This document shows positions 13,243 to 27,356 of a stretch of DNA of 64,000 nt, one piece after another. The notes beneath the pieces were generated by a model that was not told the origin of the DNA, made no database searches, and worked only from the letters and a program-made list of their open reading frames with translations. Location of the stretch: NCBI GenBank assembly GCA_005281725.1, contig SSBO01000007.1, positions 3,168,402 through 3,232,401 on the forward strand, in the 5' to 3' direction. The DNA comes from Wuchereria bancrofti (Eukaryota > Nematoda > Chromadorea > Rhabditida > Onchocercidae). Each line of letters begins with the position of its first letter. Within the stretch, counting starts at the first letter, position 1. A program made the translations under genes and the position numbers.

Positions 13243-14542
13243 GATTAAAAAGGAAATTTTGGTTATTGCAGGACATAGTCATTCATTCATTCATGAAATA
13301 TCTTCAGATTTTTGTAGGAAGTGAAGATTGCATATATCTTATGTTTTACCGAAACATTTTGTATTTTTTATTTTACTAAATAATTTTTTAAATATTATGG
13401 TTTTTAATATACTTCGAATTTTCAAATGTTAAACATTTTTTGACGTTCTTCTTCGTATTATCAACTCTCGAAATCCAGTTCTGATACTGATGGGTGGATG
13501 GAACCATCCAGGATTCTTGTGGAGACCGTCTGGTTTAGCTACTAATTTATTAGACTGATTTGAAGGTGGCTAACTCAGACTTTGTTCTGTTGGCTTTATA
13601 ATGTGCAAGTATGTATAAATTTATGTTATTGTAGAGTTATCGAAAGCAATGGATATCATTCGACCATTCGTTCGAAATACCGCAGCTGACACTCACTGAT
13701 CTTTAAAACTTTCATTCAGTAATATGAAATGTTTAAGAATTAAACTTGCTAGTACCGTACTGTCCTAATTATCATACTACTGTCTGTTTTTATTAAGAGT
13801 ACTTCGGTTTCTTCAATACTTCGGTTTTTTCTACAATCATGTTCTCAAATTCAGTATCTTTCAGTGAACTCCATTTTTTTCCAGCTTTTCTAGGCTTCGT
13901 TAAATTTGTTAAATTTTATAAGTCTAAAGTCGTCTTTTATATAAACATTTTCAGTTGTGTGTTGTACATGCTTACGTTTGCTGACTCTCAGTTGTTCACT
14001 AAATTTTCTTTTAGTATAATTGGGCAATTAGTAGAAGTTATCGGTTATGAAGCTCACGGTAGTTGCCAATTATGGACACATCGTTATTTCATGCACTATT
14101 TTTAGGCATTACTTCAGCAGAGCTCTAATTGGCATAGAGATAATATCGTAGTTCATATGATTATTGATCTTATTGGACAAGGTATTTAGTATGTTATATT
14201 TGTTTATGATGGTGTCTTAGAAATTTTCTCAAATAATTTAATGGACTAAAGTTAGCCGATAAGGTACTACATGTTGTCATATACTATTTCAGTATGTTTT
14301 GATATGAGATGTACAATGTGCTTGTACCATTTTCAGAACAAGTGATTTCAGTTTCATTTTAATGTCAAATATTTCATTTCGCACTTCTGAAAAACAAATG
14401 GAATGCTATTTGGTAATTATAATAAAATGTTAGATAAAGGTGCTAGAATTATTGAAATATTTTGAACTTTGTTACCGCTTGGAGGACTCCCAAAATCCCT
14501 TACTTATAGGGAAGTAAATGGACACAACCTATAATAATAATA

Positions 14543-14689
14543 ATGCGTTTGGGAAAAAAAAAACATTCAACGATGAGACAAAGAAATACGATGCTACAAT
14601 TACGTGTTTTTAATGACCAGATTAAGGCAGTAGCAGAGAGATGGATTGTGCAACAATCGCCTGGAGATTTATATGGAACACCCTATAAA
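14543..14689 (+). other. Candidate orphan exon, function unknown
   Basis: An open frame begins ATG CGT and contains LRVFNDQIKAVAERW, QQSPGDLYGTPYK, then meets a GTAAAT donor after an AAA codon. The amino-acid mix is coding-like (charged, few low-complexity runs), unlike most AT-rich frames here. No family is recognised and no phase-compatible next exon was established. Confidence 0.3.
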
Positions 14690-16834
14690 GTAAATGCTCT
14701 GCTCTATACCATCACTAGTGATAATTTTTAATTCAAATGACGACAACTGGTGAAGGAGGTGTGATAGCCAGTCACTTTCATTGTAGCATATTCGGTGATG
14801 ACAACTTCCTAAACATGGTGCAAATAGCGAAGCCGTAATTACACTGTTCTCATATTTGTTAAGTTTGAGATGATATACCTGAAACTGATCTGCACCATTA
14901 TCATGTCATTCATGTTTATTACATCACTGAGTAGGCTGGTACTGTTAACTAGATAAATTACTGATGACATATAAAAAGTTCTGCGGAAATCCTACTTATT
15001 TAGCTGTCTCAATCTAAACCACATCGATTTACTGCTGGATCTTGCCTTTAGTAATTCATTTTGACAAGTCTGCACAAAATTTCAATATTTTAAACCTCTC
15101 TTGGAATATAAGAGGTTTCCATTCTGTTTTTTATTTTTAGCAATAGGCTGGTACTGTTAATATGTAGAGACTTTTTTTCTTACAATTCGGTGAATTGTAA
15201 TTTTAATATTTTTTGAAAAAAGATCCGTCTCAATAAACTTGATAAGTCTTATGAAGAAAATTTTGGTGGATTTTTGATCCTAAATGTCGATTTACGAGAA
15301 TTATACGGCGACAGAGTTTTCATTTAATCTTTTATTCAGCCTGTTGGCTCGTTTCATTCAATATAACTCTTTTAGTCTTTTGCCAAGTGATTCCAAATTC
15401 CAAATCATTGCGTTTTTTGCAGCGCAGAAGTCCTAATTGCAAAAATATTAGTATAATAATATCGAAGAATCACTTTAAACTAATTTAAATTTCCATTCAT
15501 TTACTGTTTTTCATTAAATTCATTTTCTCTGAAATGTTGAAAAACAAGTGTTGACAAATGTGTCATCCAAGTCTCTGCGACAAGAAGCATTTTTGAAGTA
15601 TGATAATTGCTTTTGAGGTCGCTTCCCAAGACAGCTGTTAGTATAAGAAATTCGTTGATTCATTGATACAATGAATAAAAAGAAACTACTAATTGGATTG
15701 ACTGCTGTTTTTTCGTCATTATTGCATTACCCTTCGAGAAGAGTCAAGTGTAAGTATGTGTCCACTCAGTGGGGGGTCACTTTTTCTCACACAATAACCA
15801 ATGGATATTCATCTTTTGAAAAAGAAAACGGACGAACAGCCAAAACCGGCATTTCTCCGTTCGGTTCATCATTCCATATCGGTAATTTGCTGCTTGCTTT
15901 TGAATTTCCAAAAAAAAAAAAAATTTTTGGGCGGAGGAAGAAAGAAAGCGAATAACAGATATATGAGTTTCTTGATGAAAAATTGGAGACGAGAGAATGA
16001 GGGAAGGATGAAGCCAATTAATCATTTAACGCAAGAGGGATGCAATGAAGTGGAAAATAACAGGGTAGGAACATTGGCGTGGATCGGATCTGGTCTTGGA
16101 ACAAGGAATGCAAAAAAATGAGAAGAATATCCTCACCAGGTGCCACTATTTCCTCTCAAATTGAGCACAATAAATCCTGTGGTACCACATCTCAGTATGT
16201 GCAAATAGACTACCATTTTGTTTTCTCATTACGGTAATCCTCTTCTCCCTCGATAGTAGTGAACAATAAACAAATGCTGTTTACTTCGCAGATAAGCATA
16301 ACTTAAAATTTTCGAACTTTATTGAAGCAACAGACGACAAAACCATTAGACGCTCCTTCATGAAACTGGAAAAATTATAATGATAGTTTATCTAATTAGC
16401 AACTCAAATTGTGACGATAAATGTTCTAGCACATAAGTAAGAAATAATTTGCTCATAAAATGCATCAAATGCAAAGTGATTGTACAGACACTTAAGACTA
16501 AACGTAGAAGAACTGATATATTGACATTTACTAAAATTATTTATTTTTTCGAAATTTGTTGAAATGATTACGCTTTGTTTGAATCAAATTTGGATTTGAG
16601 TTTATTGTTGCAAGATAGGACTCTTCCGAAATTATCTCGCAACCTTCTAATTGTTCTAGTTATTCCATGAATAATTGGGGATTTCCGTTTAATGTCGTAA
16701 AAATATACAATCACGAAAATTTGATATTATAATTTATTGGGGAAAACGCTTTTGCTATTACGCAATGATAGCCATTTTCTCGTCACATCCTTCCATTTTC
16801 CGCTTTTCCCCACCTACCACTAGTAACATCAGAC

Positions 16835-16844
16835 AAAATGGCGG
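16835..16844 (+). promoter_or_regulatory. YY1-like AAAATGGCGG motif
   Basis: An AAAATGGCGG string is followed by CTTCG within a short GC-richer patch (about 16760-16870), about 2.2 kb upstream of the Sp-type gene. The sequence resembles the YY1 core-promoter motif. Function is inferred from motif alone. Confidence 0.2.
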
Positions 16845-18070
16845 CTTCGTTGTAGGAAGAAGACTACGATGATTTGAACACTTGAGCTTGATTGTATCAA
16901 TATGCGCATCTCTTTTACTTTTCAGAGTGGCGGCAAGGTACTTTCGAAGTTCAATCTGAACTTCCGTTCACTATTTCACGCAATGACATATGGCGACAAA
17001 TAGTTTATATTCATACTACAACCTCAGGAAACTAGGATAGTCTAAAAAACAGTCTTTAGCAAACAAACAATAATATTCTACAATCAAGTCTTCAAAATAA
17101 TAAGTATTCGAAAACTCAAAGAAGTGGTTTATATTTTCAGTCAATAATTATGTTCTTTGAAAGCCTAAGATTTTGCTCTTCCTTAATAACTTCACTTCAT
17201 AAATTGGAAGAGAAAGGCCATATAAGTAATTACTTTTTACATCAATTTAAGAAAAAATATTTATTTACGAAATTGTAGCTAAATTTCAATTTTGAAACTG
17301 ATAGAATATTTTAGTAAATAAACAAATTTATGGAGGAACTCAATTTCAGTGATGCGAATCAAAGTTTGAGTACTAACTGCTAGTAAAGTTGCGAATCTCA
17401 TTTTTAATACAAATTGATAAGAAACAAAACGATTATGCAACAGTTTTAATAACCGCCTGATATGTAAAATTTTAGAGCTATGGTTCATTTGCGTTTTTTG
17501 AAAGAAGAAAAGGAACTTGGGATTAAAATGTTTCATTTATGAATTTAATGATTTATTTTGACTTCAATTTCAGGCATATTGCATCCCAAATTTAAAATGC
17601 GAATATTATGCCCAAATTCGAATAAAGAAAGAGAACTAACAAGAAACAAACAAACGAATTGTTGAATAAATTGTTATGAAAGCTAATGAGGCGCATATTT
17701 TCTACAATAGGAGGACAAAATGCTATGAAATAGGGAAGATGGAATCTGATACCTTCCAAGTCCTTCATAAAGTAATGCAGAAATGATTGCCTTGTCCAGA
17801 CCACTTGTGACAATTTCAACTTCATGTAGAAGACAAAAAAGATATAACTTTGGAAATGCATTTCCTTTACATTGAATTGACTGTTCACGAAACACTTGCT
17901 GGAACTGAGTTGACAAACATGAATTCGATACGTTAGTTGATTTCAGGGATACGCTTATAGAGACGTTTCTTTACAATGACGGGAAACAATGTAGTAAAGA
18001 AAACATACAAAATGAAAAAAAAAAATGAGTCGTGGGATGATACCGTATACTAACACTTGACAGAGAGGAG

Positions 18071-18240
18071 GTGGAGAAGAGAAGAGAAGATATTGAGGCT
18101 GTTAACGAGGCCAGGACTGTCCTCATCAAGTTGAGCAATCGACAGCAGCCATTCCAAGATGTAGAAAATAGCGTTATTAGAGAAGAGCAAGGCGGGGCTC
18201 AGCACTGCCTCCTGAATTTAACATTTTTCTTTCCCGATCA
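18071..18240 (+). other. Candidate orphan exon, charged helical segment
   Basis: The frame reads EKRREDIEAVNEARTVLIKL, then SNRQQPFQDVENSVIREEQ, before running into low-complexity DNA. The charged, Leu/Ile-spaced pattern looks like coding sequence. No donor in a useful phase was found and the ATC/ATT microsatellite follows directly. Unrecognised. Confidence 0.25.
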
Positions 18241-18274
18241 CTGCTCTAAATGCATCAATTTCACTCAGCTCCTT

Positions 18275-18375
18275 TTCATTATCATCATCATCATCATTAT
18301 TATCATCATCATTATTATTATCATCATCATCATCATCATCAGTCGTCATCATCATCGTCATCATTATACCATACC
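18275..18375. repeat. ATC/ATT trinucleotide microsatellite
   Basis: Runs of TCA/TTA units (ATC ATC, ATT ATT) with interruptions. In one frame they give a long isoleucine run, which is an artefact of the repeat. Confidence 0.85.
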
Positions 18376-18801
18376 ATCATCATTTTTGCTATCATTTAGA
18401 ATGATTATTTCTTCAATAATCTAAATCCTAACGAAATTACGGGTTGATTATCAAAGTAGGCAACATCGAGAGATTAGACAGAAATTTTTGCAAGAGAAAT
18501 TATTTAATTTTCCTCTTCAACCAATGTTTATTTTGCTATAACGATGTTTAAACTTTCCATGCAATTGCTCAATGACATTATCCAATTTTACAATGAGGAC
18601 AACTTTCTCAATTATGTACGATATGCTCTTGAATATTAACTGTATTTCTGATATTATCAGTGTTTTAAGTTTTTTTACGCTGTTGATTAATGAATATATA
18701 TGTTCTCATTATCATATTTGCACGAATAGATATATTTGCTTTTGGACATTTACATCTTGAATATTAACTGTGTTTCTCGAGATGAAATAACTCATTTTCA
18801 G

Positions 18802-18876
18802 GAGCGGAGCAAGAATTCTATCATTTTGATAACATAAAAACTGCAAGATCATTGAGGACTGAATTACAGAAATTTA
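18802..18876 (+). other. Exon-like segment just upstream of the Sp-type gene
   Basis: It is flanked by ATTTTCAG and GTAAGT, both good splice signals, and open in one frame (AEQEFYHFDNIKTARSLRTE, then LQKF). Joined to the acceptor at 18959 it continues open ([17 protein letters not shown]) to a TGA at 19013-19015. That frame overlaps the Sp start codon at 18999 in a different frame. It may be the 3' end of another gene, or a 5' UTR exon of the Sp gene that is open by chance. Confidence 0.35.
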
Positions 18877-18998
18877 GTAAGTGACTGAACAAATGTTATG
18901 ATGAAATTTGCTTTCTTTCATTAACTATATTACAAACATTCTCTTGGATTGAGGTGCAGAATCGGTGAACAAACTTATAAATTATATTCCAAAGCAAT

Positions 18999-21900
18999 AT
19001 GGATCCTCAAAGTGATCTGAAACCTATTGTACCACTTGCCGCTGCTGCTGCTGCTGCTGCTGGAAGTTTGATGCTATCAAATTGTGAACAAAGCCCTCTG
19101 GGTAAGTTGATGGAACAGTACAACCGATTAGCTTCAGAAAGTCGTATTACTGCATCGGTGGAAGAAAAACTGTCTAAAAGAGAGTCGAGAACTACCGAAA
19201 CAGTAGCAGCAGCGGCAGTGGCAGCAGGAAACACTCTGGTAGACACATTGCCATATGCAAGTACCACAGCCGCAGTTTATCCGCCATATTCATGGTCAGC
19301 AGCTGCAACGGCCCCGTGGTGGACAGCAGAACCAACTGGAACCTGGCCTCCACTACCGTATTCGCCAACAGTGAGTACTGATACTGCTGCGGCAACTTAT
19401 TCTCCCTACCTAGGGCCACAATTCCAAGGACTACTATCAGCCGCTACCGTATCAGCTACTGGTCAGATGGTATCGATATCTAATCCAAATTCTAGTTCTA
19501 CCGGTAATCCACTATCAAAGGTCTCCAGCAGCTCAACAGCACATATAGGAGGCGGCAAATTACCTACTCGATCCAACTGTGAATGTCCTAACTGTCAGGA
19601 AGCCGAAAGATTGGGTAAGTCTTCTTATTTAGCTTATTCGAAGTTCTTAACGCATTTGGTTAATAAAATTTAAGTAGCAACGGAAAATAGAACGATGGTT
19701 GCAGAGTAGTTCATAAAACAATGATGAAATAGATATATCAAATGAATCAGTTTCTCTTGCGAGAAGCAATTGACATAGTTGCTTACTTCCTGTAGAGACC
19801 GACCGTATCGTTCGTTCCTTCTTCCTCGATGTTTTGAAAGCATCACAGTTGTTATTAAAACTAACTTTTAAAGACAGATGATCTACCTACCATAGCTACC
19901 ATGCCTTTCGTTTGGATATATAAGCACTCCGAAAATTTATTTCTCCTATAAAAACATTTCTCCCAGCGGTTACTCTGTAGTGAAAAAGTTAAGGTAAGTA
20001 AAAGTACAGGATCACCAGATCAGGAGCAAGAAGAGACAATGGAATGAAACTATCGGCGGGGAAAAGGGAACATGAGTGGAGAAGAGGAAAATGGACGCTG
20101 GTGAGCATAGAAGATAATAATAAGTTATGGTATATGTTTAGCAATCATTGAAAATAGCAATTACTTTTCTGTTCTCTGCTTCTGTTTATCGAGTCTGAAA
20201 TTCTACAGCTTCATAATACTTCACTCACGCAGCGGTACTAATTTTGACGTCAACCTGACAATGAATGGCAATAATCTGTTGCTCATTTTTCTTGGACTAA
20301 TTCTCTCAACTTATTGATACTTGTGGTATATCTGAATCATGACATATATTCTCGTATAACTCGATATACCATGGTTACAAGATTTATTGAAAAACTCAAG
20401 TCTATAATTTTTCCTAATTATTGTGCTTCAGAATTAACAGTTATGAACTTCTTTCCTATTAAACTTCAACAAAATTAAGTTTTCCGCAAAAATATGTTTA
20501 TGAAGGTTATGAAAGTTGAATTAGAAAAAATTAAACTGCGAAAACGATAGTCATAAAAACTGACGGATTTTATAGTTTTGATTATTGTCTTATTTTTTAT
20601 TTTTATTCACATATCTGAATAGGATAAATGACAGTTCTGTCATTTATCTTTTACTAATTTCAGACAATAAACCATTTGAACATTTTTTATGACTTTTCTT
20701 TTTTAAAAAACGATTCTCACAAAAATAAGATGCCGCCAAAAAATGAACCCATTCCATCGTCAAATTGGAGCATAACGGTTTTCGAATCATTTGTTCACTT
20801 TTGAAGGAGAAAGAAAGGTGTGTAGACAAGTAAAAGGAAAAGCAATGATGATTAGACGCTTCTCTAATCAATAAAATTTAACCTTTTTGAGAAAAGAAAT
20901 TGATTTCCGAATTGAAATTAAAATTAATTTAGAAAAGGTTGTTACCCAAAGCATTTCAATGCCTTTTTCTCATCCTTCACAATTAATCCAACAAATATTT
21001 TAAAAACTATTAATCATTTGCAATGTTTTTACTCCAAAGTCAGGTACTTTATCATAACGCTTCTCTCATTTTCATATTTTTTCTACTGCTTCCTAATTCT
21101 GCATTAATGTTAAAGACATAGTGAGACTGATCATCTCGTCTAAGCTCTGTTGAGCAAAAATAGTTGCGATAATGATGACCTTTAGATGAGCAGTGTTTTG
21201 TTCTCATTCATTCACTTTCTGCTGAAAACAACTGCCATATTTTTTAAATTGATCTCACAATCTAATCAAAAAATTAAAATGTCAAATTGAGATTGACAAA
21301 AGTGGAGAGTATATGCTGCCCAGTAATTATTTATTAGTGTCAGAACTGAATCTTTTACCTTTCTTCCTCTATCATTCCTACAAGCTAAGCTAAGCTGGTA
21401 AATTCGAACTTAAAAAATTGAATTTTCTTTAGTTACTCTCTCTGATTCTGTTCAAAAATAAGATATCGATTTCGAGCGTCTAAATATTTCTCTAATTGAT
21501 CTTGAAAGTTTTGGCAATTATATTTGATGCAAATTTGAATACTGCATTTGAATAGTTTAGATTTCTGATAGGGTACACATGAAACTGCTTAATTAAGACT
21601 TCCTCTTCAAATCACTGCAATATAACCCGCGTCTGATTTTGAAAAATCTATGTATGGTATAAGAGATCTACCGTAATCAGCAGAATGCGTGTGACAAAAG
21701 AGCGACCGCGATTTCGCCAATTACATCTCTGTCAGATGTTTCGCTCAAAATGAAATCACGAAGTGTAAGGTCTGCTTTTTCAGTGATTCACAGTAGATTA
21801 TTTCAGTTGTATAAATTGGTGTAAATAAGACTGATAGAATATCACCAAGATAATAGCCAGATCGCTCATTAAACTGCATGAATCACATTATCTATCTTGA

Positions 21901-23041
21901 GTTCCAATCCGTCATACTACCACCGTCCAAAGCGAATATCTATAGATGATAGAACGGCTAGATTAAAAACTAATTTCAGCATTTCAACTAATCTGAAGGA
22001 ATTTTTTTGACACTATTCAGTATACTTCATCTATGCTACCAAACATATAAAACACAATATTACAATTGCCTTAACCGAAACGGAACGCAGCAGACAGTAG
22101 AATGGCCCTGAAAACGGCAAATTTGAAGGAAATTTTTTGAATTGGTTGAGGGGAAATCGAAATATAATTGACACTTTTCACACTTCAATGTATAATTTGT
22201 TGCCTCTTTTTTATGACAACTCTTTAAAACAACACGCGTGAAAGGATTTTTTTCCCTTTTTACGAATTCGAAATGGTTTCCATGACAAATAATCGCTTGC
22301 AGTCTGCTCTTCACTTCATTCCCAATCATCATTTCTTTGAAATTAAGTAAAATAAGCTTTTGTTTAAATTAAAGTGAACCAAGAAGTTAAAGCAACATGA
22401 TCTGAGGTAACTGCACAGAATTCCACAATTCCTATAATTTTTTTCCACTTTGCTTCAACCTTCAACAAAAAAAAAAAAAACATAACAGTAGCCATTTTCC
22501 ACTGTTAAATCAAAGATTGTGTCATAAATCTCCATAATCAATCCTTCCGGAGGAAAAGATAAAGATCAGAAAAGGACATCAATCAGAATCTCGAGCTTAG
22601 GTGATTGTGCAATCGAGCGTGAGAGTCACACAGGGTCAATTCTTCTCGTTATTCAACAAACAATCCAACTTCTTGATCTAAATCCAAAAATACATGGAGG
22701 TCTGGAAGAACTAAAAGCCACTAAAATGTAAAAAGAAATTATGAAACTAATTATTACCAAAGTTGTCACTAGTAGCTTTCCCTTAATTCGGCAGGTTTTT
22801 AGTTGACTTTTCATATTTCACGAAGTGAATCTTTAATTTTATGAAAAACTGGAAGAGAACGTTAACACCCAAATAAACCGTCACTCAGACTTTAATTCTA
22901 TCAACTTTACTAGGTATTGCAAATCTTCCGGCAAAAATACGGGGGATCCACAATTGCCACGTTCCGGGATGTGGTAAAGTATACAGCAAAAGTTCACATT
23001 TGAAGGCACATCTTCGATGGCATTCTGGAGAACGCCCCTTC
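18999..23041 (+). CDS. Sp/buttonhead-family C2H2 zinc-finger transcription factor, 5' exons (C-terminal fingers not found)
   Basis: Exon 1 (18999-19614) encodes 205 residues: an Ala-rich N-terminus, a Ser/Thr/Ala/Pro activation-type region, and a BTD box with [15 protein letters not shown] at about 191-205. A 3.3-kb intron follows (GTAAGT to CTTTACTAG). Exon 2 (22914-23041) joins in phase and encodes [31 protein letters not shown], a complete C2H2 finger with the Sp-type linker. BTD box plus this finger is diagnostic of Sp1-like factors, which bind GC/GT boxes in the nucleus. The donor after GERPF is GTAAGC. The family has three fingers, but I could not find intact fingers 2 and 3 downstream before ned-8. 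The ATG is the first in frame; a TGA lies in frame 33 nt upstream. Confidence 0.85.
19615..22913 (+). other. Large intron 1 of the Sp-type gene
   Basis: The intron is AT-rich, between the GTAAGT donor at 19615 and the acceptor at 22913. No embedded gene was recognised. Short open frames on the minus strand (20644-20871, 22060-22332) show no domain and sit in sequence of intron composition. Confidence 0.6.
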
Positions 23042-23897
23042 GTAAGCTTTTCTCAACATTCAGCTTTACTAAACAGAAACCAGTTTTTAAGAACTCATGA
23101 CCTCTTTTATTCATAAAGTTCTTTTTGGATTTTCATCAAAACTTTTAGAAACGACGGCTTACAGAAAACGGTTCAAACTCACGAGGAAGTACGACAAGTT
23201 GAACTGCAAACGCTTGTACCTTGCAAACTACTTTTTGCACTAAGATATTTGCCATTAGGATTATGTACTCACCCATTTCCAATAACCCTCAGAGCTCTGC
23301 GCCAAATATTCCCTTTAGGACAACAAATACACTTCGTGCAGATATTACTATGTTATCAGATTAATCGATTCATACTTTTTCTCCAAATTTTTGTAATTCA
23401 TTAACAATATATGTGTTTATTGTATGTATCACGTTGGGTCTGTGTTATTTTATAAAGATCTATTAATTATAAAGCTATTTTAGAACTACACCAACTCAAA
23501 ACCGCTCTTACAAGATTTCCTTCTTGCAATACAGCGATTTCCCCTAAAAAGAAATGATCCACAACTCAAACAATTAATTCAACAATTGATGGCATAAATC
23601 TTTTGCCATCAATTCCTCAATTTTTCACGAATTTATAAAAATTCACAAGTTTTTATTACAATGTACTACCTCATACAGCTTAAAAGAAATGCTAAAAGGA
23701 CAAAATGGAGCAAAAGCATAGGGTAAAGAGGACAAAATGGAGCAAAAATATGGAGTAAAGATGTATAACACAAGAATATGCATTACTGTTATGCAATCAC
23801 AAACCAAATTTGACAGTACATGTATTTGGAACAAGGAAATAACACAATGTGATATACTCATTTGAATATAATCCATATTTCATTTGATAATCACATA
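23042..23897. other. Region downstream of zinc finger 1, convergent with ned-8
   Basis: This is where fingers 2-3 of the Sp gene should be; none is intact. Around 23160-23215 one frame shows KRF, TR and D-x-L in the order found in finger 2, with extra residues between, which could be a decayed copy or chance. At about 23690-23760 a roughly 38-bp unit containing GGACAAAATGGAGCAAAA occurs twice in tandem. Confidence 0.4.
23690..23760. repeat. Short imperfect tandem duplication
   Basis: Two adjacent copies contain GGACAAAATGGAGCAAAA, followed by AGCATAGGGTAAAGA in the first and ATATGGAGTAAAGA in the second. Confidence 0.6.
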
Positions 23898-24971
<1,074 letters not shown>

Positions 24972-26181
24972 TCAGTCAATGTGCAAAAAGTCGTTCCAAT
25001 GCATCATTGTTTGGTAGCAATGATGCAATTCGAAAACAAAACTCTTTGTGGGACAAGTTTCAGATTTTGTACTTCCTCTCATTTATTGATATACCGTAAA
25101 GAATTCAACTTGATCAATGGATAATAATTACTTATTAGTTTGAATGTTCGAAGTGATATTGGCTACTTGAACAGTTAACATCTACTTGATGTTCACACTG
25201 ATTTCTTCCTCCATTTTCTTCAAGAAATTGGGATTTCATAAATTTTAATTTTGAAGCACTTGAAAAGTATAGCAAATTTGTAATAAAATTTGATTTTATA
25301 GCTTTAACAAGTTATTTGTATGTTGGGAGTTACTTTTTATGCTTTATGAGCTCTTTCCAATGTAAAATGCATTTACCATGTTGGAATTTAGTATTAATAA
25401 ACCCATGCAAATTTGCATTTACTTATCTGATTAATTTTCAATTACCTGTTTTTATGCCATTGCAAGTATTGTATCGTTGTTGAGAAGACTATGATATTCG
25501 GGATTGTTAAATCTGTCCTAAGATTAATTTCTATGTTACTGAATACCAACAAATTGCAAATATTCTCGTTTGAAATTCAGGGAAAATAATGTGAAATATT
25601 TTATTAAAAATTACTTGGTATTTTTCATTGCAAAGGACTTTAGAAATTAACAATAGTTTAACAACAAAAAATTTCCTCCTCTAAATCTAACTTCAGCAAA
25701 CGACTGAATAAAGGCAAACAAATCGAAATGCATTCCGGTTATTTATTATTGACAAACTAATGAAGTATAAGTAAGAATGCTATCAAAGTCATAGGTTTCA
25801 GCAGTGTATTTCAATAGAATTGAAATACCTCATTATATCTGGTTTATTACAGTAATGAATATTGAATGACGTATGCGAAATTGCAGACATTGTTTACATT
25901 TGTTGCTTGAGTTGAAGGTTCAATTCAACGATGTTTACGCAATTGGTAAGATGAGAACGGATATCAGCCAACCAGTCAAAAATTTAACTTATCTTTTAAT
26001 TCATGTTCTCTTCTTGATATGTCGCTCAGAAATTTAATTCATAATGTGAAGACTGAGAAGTTGAGTTGAACTTCTGTAAAGATAAGTTAGAAATTCCTGA
26101 ATGGTATGCTTTCCAATGCTAAAATAATTGTTCGATTCTTATCTCTTACTTTACCAGGACTTCTTGTGATTTCAAATGCAG

Positions 26182-26333
26182 CGGAAGAATGTTGCAAGAA
26201 TGTCAAATTTAGCTGGTCCTCTTCCTGGCACCTTTAAAGAAGATTCATTGGCCGGAGCAAAAACATGGCTTTCCACTTCTATAGTATTTTTTAACTATAC
26301 AATGGACACTATCGAATGGATAATTAAATTCAG
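26182..26333 (+). other. Candidate orphan exon, function unknown
   Basis: It is bounded by an AAATGCAG acceptor and a GTGTTT donor and open throughout, with NVARMSNLAGPLPGTFKED, then SLAGAKTWLSTS and DTIEWIIKF. The composition looks coding. No family is recognised and no neighbouring exon was linked. Confidence 0.3.
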
Positions 26334-27300
26334 GTGTTTTGTTTATAAAAAGCTCAAAAAGTTCTTTCACAAAACAATTAACGGTTATTAAAAAGTAACA
26401 AACTCGCGGAAATGCTTCGGACTCAATTCTTTTCCTGTCTGAATTATATTGCATGGACTCAATTCTTTTCCAATAATTTATAGAATAAATTACTCAGTTA
26501 GTTTGTCTTAGTGAGGTATTGATTTAGAGTAATAAAACTTTAATTCTCTCAGAGCAAAGACTTGAGTAGAAATGCATGAGAAGAAAATATGGTAATAAAA
26601 GATCAGCTATTCTTCAAATAGAGACAGTTGAGTCATTTTTTAATGCTACCACTATTGTTTTGTGTATTCACTTACAGATTTTAACGTTTATAGTTCTTTT
26701 AATTTATTAGTCACCAATAATTAGTATTCTTCAATGAATCTCCCACTAATCGAAAATTCTTTTGCTTAAGTTTGAGTACGAATAACAATCGACATCACTT
26801 TACTTAATTATTCCTTTTGTGTCCCAATATCACTTTCTTTAATTATTCCTTTCTTTAAAAATTCATGCTGGTTCTCAAAAAATGGACTGATCAGAGAATT
26901 GTCCCACTGTTCAGGTTAGAATATTGCAATTTTTGTAGCTGAAATATGCCACGAAACGATGTCAACATCATCCCTTGACGAATGATCAATTGTTGATGTG
27001 ATCATCATCCTGGGAATAAAGATTCATGCAGTGCAGGTTTGAAAAACAAAGCGCTAAATTATTTTATGATCTTAAGTATCAGTTTCTTGTCTTTTTAATC
27101 CATGCTGGAAACGTAACTACGTTCTTTGTACAAACATGTCCTTCACAAATATTTGGCCTTCTGCAAACAGCCCTTGTTCATTGTACTTCTATGGTTATGC
27201 ATACTACCAAAATAGATTTTTTCTCCACCATTCAAATTAAAACACAATTTAACTAGCCTGAAATATAAAGTAGATTTTGGATTAATTACTCGAGAAATAA

Positions 27301-27356
27301 TGCTTGCCACTAACATATATACTATTTCAAATCAGTATATATGTCAGTGACAAGGA
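27301..27356 (-). ncRNA. Candidate miRNA-like hairpin
   Basis: Arms 27301-27323 and 27334-27356 are complementary over 23 positions with 3 mismatches, around a 10-nt loop (27324-27333). Read on the minus strand, two of the mismatches become G-U wobble pairs, leaving one true mismatch. This favours a minus-strand transcript of about 56 nt with arms long enough for a Dicer product. No match to a known miRNA is claimed. An inverted-repeat DNA element is the alternative. Confidence 0.35.

Larger units (their letters stand above)
13243..18998. other. Mostly non-coding 5.7 kb with a few orphan exon-like stretches
   Basis: No recognised gene. Exon-like stretches on the plus strand are 14543-14689, 18071-18240 and 18802-18876 (separate entries). 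A direct repeat TAGGCTGGTACTGTTAA occurs near 14932 and again near 15144. Overlapping frames around 15670-16120 on both strands show no domain. An ATC/ATT microsatellite lies at about 18275-18375. Confidence 0.5.

Noticed and set aside
15671..16121. Overlapping 76-106-codon frames on both strands
   Set aside because: No family, mutually exclusive frames, contain long Lys or Phe runs from poly-A/T tracts.
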